NCBI GenBank assembly: GCA_022600215.1
Contig: JAHZKV010000078.1
Location: 1-8,416 of the forward strand
DNA from: a bacterium
GTDB taxonomy: Bacteria; Chlamydiota; Chlamydiia; Chlamydiales; 2-12-FULL-49-11
DNA length: 8,416 bases
Direction: 5' to 3'
This document shows positions 6,268 to 8,416 of the stretch, in pieces. The position numbers and the translations under genes were made by a program. Numbering within the stretch: the first letter of the stretch is position 1; each line of letters begins with the position of its first letter. The notes under the pieces are model-generated. The model had not been told where the DNA came from, searched no databases, and worked only from the letters and a program-made list of their open reading frames with translations.

Positions 6268-6888
6268 CTAAAAATAAACGTTTATTTGACTAATTACATA
6301 CTCAGCTTTAGCTTTTTGATAGAGATCATACGCATCCATCGCACGTGTTAGTGATGCTTTTAACTTATTTACTTTCGCTGTAACTTCTTCCGTAAAACCT
6401 TCCATCGCCGGTAACGTTGCTACAAAATCCACCGCTTCATCTAACATCTGATCTGGAAAATAAACATCAATTTGATTCATTACATACTCAGCCTTTGCTT
6501 TTTGAGCTGGTTCATACGTATCCATCCCGCGACTTATTAATTCTCTTGTCTTATTTGCTTTTGCTATATCTTCCCCTGTAGGATTTTCCTTCGCAGGTAT
6601 TGTTCCTACAAAATCAACCGCCTCATCTAACATCTGCTCTAAATCTTCTGTCCCTGCTTTTTCTTCAGCGGCCCCTGAAACTATTTCAAAAGAAGCAGAT
6701 CCACCACCTTGCATTTGCATTGCTCTAAGACCAAGTTGAGCAGCTTTTTGCATAGCAATTTCTCCTGCTCCAGCCCCATCTTTTGCCTGACATACTCTAT
6801 GATTGCCCATATTCTTACCTGCACCACCTGCCCTACCTGCTTGTGGATCTTCTGGCACCGGAGGGCCTTTCCCAACTTCTCTAACCAT
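6268..6888 (-). CDS. hypothetical repeat protein, paralogue of A without USP domain (protein B)
   Basis: 206 residues, function unknown. Residues 1-55 are the same head as in protein A (VPEDP, GNHRV, IAMQKAAQLGL), with two extra residues in the Gly-rich part. Residues 56-82 are a Gly/Ser/Ala/Glu linker. Residues 84-144 and 146-206 are two tandem 61-residue repeats, 37 of 61 positions identical, each opening QMLDEAVDFV and closing with QKAKAEYV then VYF. They look alpha-helical. The modules of protein A share the pattern of a conserved Ala, hydrophobic heptad-like positions and Asn-Pro 12 residues after the Ala, so A and B have one architecture, but B ends where A continues into linkers and catalytic domain. 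The ATG at 6888 has AGGAGT 6 nt upstream. It follows murJ by 62 bp on the same strand. It could be an adaptor, a competitor of A, or a truncated remnant; the intact frame and clean repeats favour a working protein. Confidence 0.85.
   Translation of the reverse strand: MVREVGKGPPVPEDPQAGRAGGAGKNMGNHRVCQAKDGAGAGEIAMQKAAQLGLRAMQMQGGGSASFEIVSGAAEEKAGTEDLEQMLDEAVDFVGTIPAKENPTGEDIAKANKTRELISRGMDTYEPAQKAKAEYVMNQIDVYFPDQMLDEAVDFVATLPAMEGFTEEVTAKVNKLKASLTRAMDAYDLYQKAKAEYVISQINVYF
6271..6639 (-). repeat. two tandem 183-bp coding repeats in protein B
   Basis: Unit 1 is 6457-6639 and unit 2 is 6271-6453, with one codon between them, giving a 186-bp period. The DNA is clearly alike at unit starts (around 6430-6453 and 6616-6639) and ends (around 6281-6310 and 6467-6496). 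Unit 2 runs to the last sense codon, so the gene ends exactly at a repeat boundary. Confidence 0.9.
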
Positions 6889-6898
6889 CTTTTACTCC
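6724..6898 (-). repeat. head module and leader, copy in protein B
   Basis: Partner of 5936-6101: residues 1-55 of protein B plus its ribosome-site leader (AGGAGT at 6894-6899). It has perfect DNA matches of 34 bp and 19 bp to the A copy. It has one cysteine (RVCQAK) where A has RVYKAK. Confidence 0.9.
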
Positions 6899-6915
6899 TA
6901 CTCTAATCTAAGTTG

Positions 6916-6973
6916 GAGCCTAACTTTTAGAAGAATAAGTTCAAGAATTTTTATCGATTTTTCATAGCGCGAT
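6916..6973 (-). repeat. 58-bp direct repeat, copy 2 (overlaps murJ 3' end)
   Basis: Identical to 6119-6176. This is the source-side copy: it covers the genuine last seven codons and stop of murJ (stop at 6951-6953) and 35 bp of the 62-bp gap before protein B. Confidence 0.92.
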
Positions 6974-8416
6974 GGATCACCACGCTAAGGAGGGAGAGGG
7001 CATCTTTTGCCTGATACAAAAAGGCAAAGAAGAAAAATAGTACAGCATACACTGAGGTAAGAGTCGCAAACTGAGTGAATTGGGTTGCAAAATCACGACT
7101 TAGAGGGGCACTCATATCCCCAAGAAAAAGGAGCACAGAGGCCTCATTATACAAGAAATAGGCCAAAAGGGCTGTTATCACTCCTGCTGAAATAGCAGAG
7201 AGGCCCACGCGTACAAAAGAAGTGACTATCCGATCCATAATATCCACCTGCAAACGCTTCATCAAAAAGAAGACGTTGACATAGGCAGCAACGCTCGTAG
7301 AAAGAGCGATGGCAAGAGGTGGGAAATGAAAGCCAAAAATTAGCACGCAGTTGAGTAACACATTTAATCCAAGAGAGATAAGCGATGCGATCATTGGCGT
7401 GCGGTAATCCCTTCTTGCATAGTAAGCTGGAGCCAAAAGTAAAATAAAAGCAATCGGAATAAGACCTACTCCGTAGGCCCAAAGACAGGTTGTGGTTTGA
7501 TAGATAGCAAGGGTAGAATATTGCCCCCTTCCAAATAAGAGGTTTACCGAAGATAAACCTAAGACAAAAATAGCAATAGTTCCGGGGAATAACAGCGCAT
7601 AGGTGCGAGTGAGGCCATATTGCAAAAGGTTTCGGTAGTCATCAAATCTATCTTTCTTAATAGCTCGAGAAAGGGGTGGAAGGAGAGCCGATGAAATCGC
7701 TACCCCAAACAATCCAATAGGAAATTGTTGAATACGATGAGCATAGCTCAAAATAGTTGGCCCTGAAGTAGAAATAAATCTCGCCATAAAGATATCTAAA
7801 GCGCTATTAATCTGAACCGCAGCCACGCCCACCACCCCAAAAAGAAGGGGCGCCACCATCAGCTTTAGATCCTTTCCAAATAATTTAGGGCGCATCCACT
7901 CTTTTATAGAAAGAAGGGAAAAGATATATTTCGACACGGATGGGAGGGTTACCAGCCACTGAAGCAAAAAAGCCCCCATATAAGCAACTGAAAGGCCTGC
8001 CATTGCAGTGATAGGCAGATAATCCTTTAACATCCAAATAGATGCTATGGCAATCAGATTAAAGGCAACAGGTGCCACCCCAGGTACAAAATACTTTTTC
8101 TGACATTGTAACAAAGCCATCGAAAGACCAAAAAGGCAAATAAACAAAAGCCCCGGCATTTGTATCATGAGCAACAATAGCGTATCTTTTACATCGCCAG
8201 CAAAACCACCAAAGTAATAGAGCGGAAAAACAAACGCCTCTACTGACAAGACAATCATGAGCAGTAAAAAGGCGAGCGACCAAAAGAGATCTCGAAAGAA
8301 GATAGCTCCATTTTTCTCATCTTTTCGCCGCTTTGCTTCAAAGAAAGGGATAAAACCATTTAAGAGGGCTCCCTCTCCTAATATTCTGCGAAGTAAGTTT
8401 GATAAACGAAGGGCTA
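6951..8416 (-). CDS. murJ: lipid II flippase MurJ (5' end outside window)
   Basis: Polytopic inner-membrane protein of the MOP (MVF/MviN) family that moves lipid II to the outer face for peptidoglycan synthesis. The frame is open to the window edge, and 487 codons are visible; the ATG at 8258 is internal. The first visible residues include LSNLLRRILGEGAL (about 4-17), the conserved MurJ segment after helix 1, so roughly 30 residues plus the start are missing. The SYAHRIQQFPIGLFGVA stretch contains an Arg (visible residue 227, codon 7734-7736) that corresponds to E. coli R270, essential for lipid II transport, and is followed by the conserved LLPPLSR. FIPFFE near the N-terminus resembles chlamydial MurJ as I recall it. 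The C-terminus HRAMKNR is the segment duplicated at 6154-6176. Proteins B and A follow on the same strand. Confidence 0.93.
   Translation of the reverse strand, partial: ALRLSNLLRRILGEGALLNGFIPFFEAKRRKDEKNGAIFFRDLFWSLAFLLLMIVLSVEAFVFPLYYFGGFAGDVKDTLLLLMIQMPGLLFICLFGLSMALLQCQKKYFVPGVAPVAFNLIAIASIWMLKDYLPITAMAGLSVAYMGAFLLQWLVTLPSVSKYIFSLLSIKEWMRPKLFGKDLKLMVAPLLFGVVGVAAVQINSALDIFMARFISTSGPTILSYAHRIQQFPIGLFGVAISSALLPPLSRAIKKDRFDDYRNLLQYGLTRTYALLFPGTIAIFVLGLSSVNLLFGRGQYSTLAIYQTTTCLWAYGVGLIPIAFILLLAPAYYARRDYRTPMIASLISLGLNVLLNCVLIFGFHFPPLAIALSTSVAAYVNVFFLMKRLQVDIMDRIVTSFVRVGLSAISAGVITALLAYFLYNEASVLLFLGDMSAPLSRDFATQFTQFATLTSVYAVLFFFFAFLYQAKDALSLLSVVIHRAMKNR

Noticed and set aside
6272..6287. Perfect 16-bp palindrome AAATAAACGTTTATTT at the end of protein B
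   Set aside because: It lies in coding sequence for the last residues of a repeat unit, is AT-rich, and lacks a proper T tract; the matching position in unit 1 is not palindromic.
7147..7482. 111-codon minus-strand frame inside murJ
   Set aside because: It is wholly contained in a well-supported MurJ reading frame and has no recognisable domain.

Overview
The window is moderately AT-rich bacterial DNA. It holds a left block of plus-strand genes (two MFS transporters, sthA, a small membrane protein) that meets a right block of minus-strand genes (murJ and two related unknown proteins) at a convergent junction near 4390-4453. The most telling feature is a minus-strand protein whose C-terminal third carries the Cys, Gln/Asp, His and Asp boxes of a eukaryotic-type ubiquitin-specific protease (USP, peptidase family C19). 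A deubiquitinase, tandem transporters and an alpha-helical, low-complexity protein suggest a bacterium living inside eukaryotic cells. The MurJ N-terminal region (FIPFFE-type) resembles what I remember of chlamydial MurJ, so my best guess is a Chlamydia-like bacterium (Parachlamydiales or relatives). This assignment is inference, not proof.

Left block: 1-1094 is the 3' part of a YcaD-type MFS transporter. 1133-2341 is a complete tandem paralogue of it, 38 bp downstream. After a 153-bp AT-rich gap with a candidate promoter comes sthA (2495-3916), a soluble FAD-dependent NAD(P) transhydrogenase. It overlaps by 4 bp (ATGA) a 158-residue membrane protein (3913-4389) of unknown function. An AT-rich imperfect inverted repeat at 4384-4440 may terminate both converging transcripts.

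Right block, read on the minus strand: murJ (6951 to beyond 8416, 5' end missing) encodes the lipid II flippase. It is followed by protein B (6268-6888, 206 aa) and protein A (4454-6091, 545 aa). A and B share a near-identical N-terminal head of about 52 residues, related helical modules of about 60 residues, the same Shine-Dalgarno leader and a perfect 58-bp upstream block. Only A has the USP catalytic domain. The 58-bp block includes the last seven codons and stop of murJ. Beyond it, the gap between B and A contains a decayed copy of more of the murJ 3' end. The A/B pair therefore arose by tandem duplication of a segment running from the end of murJ into the following gene, after which the two copies diverged.

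The genes do not form one pathway. The left block concerns transport and redox balance, murJ concerns peptidoglycan, and A/B look like a lineage-specific effector-like pair inserted after murJ. No tRNA, rRNA, CRISPR array or insertion sequence was seen. No gene-free stretch exceeds 300 bases; the largest gaps are 2342-2494 and 6092-6267, both described below.
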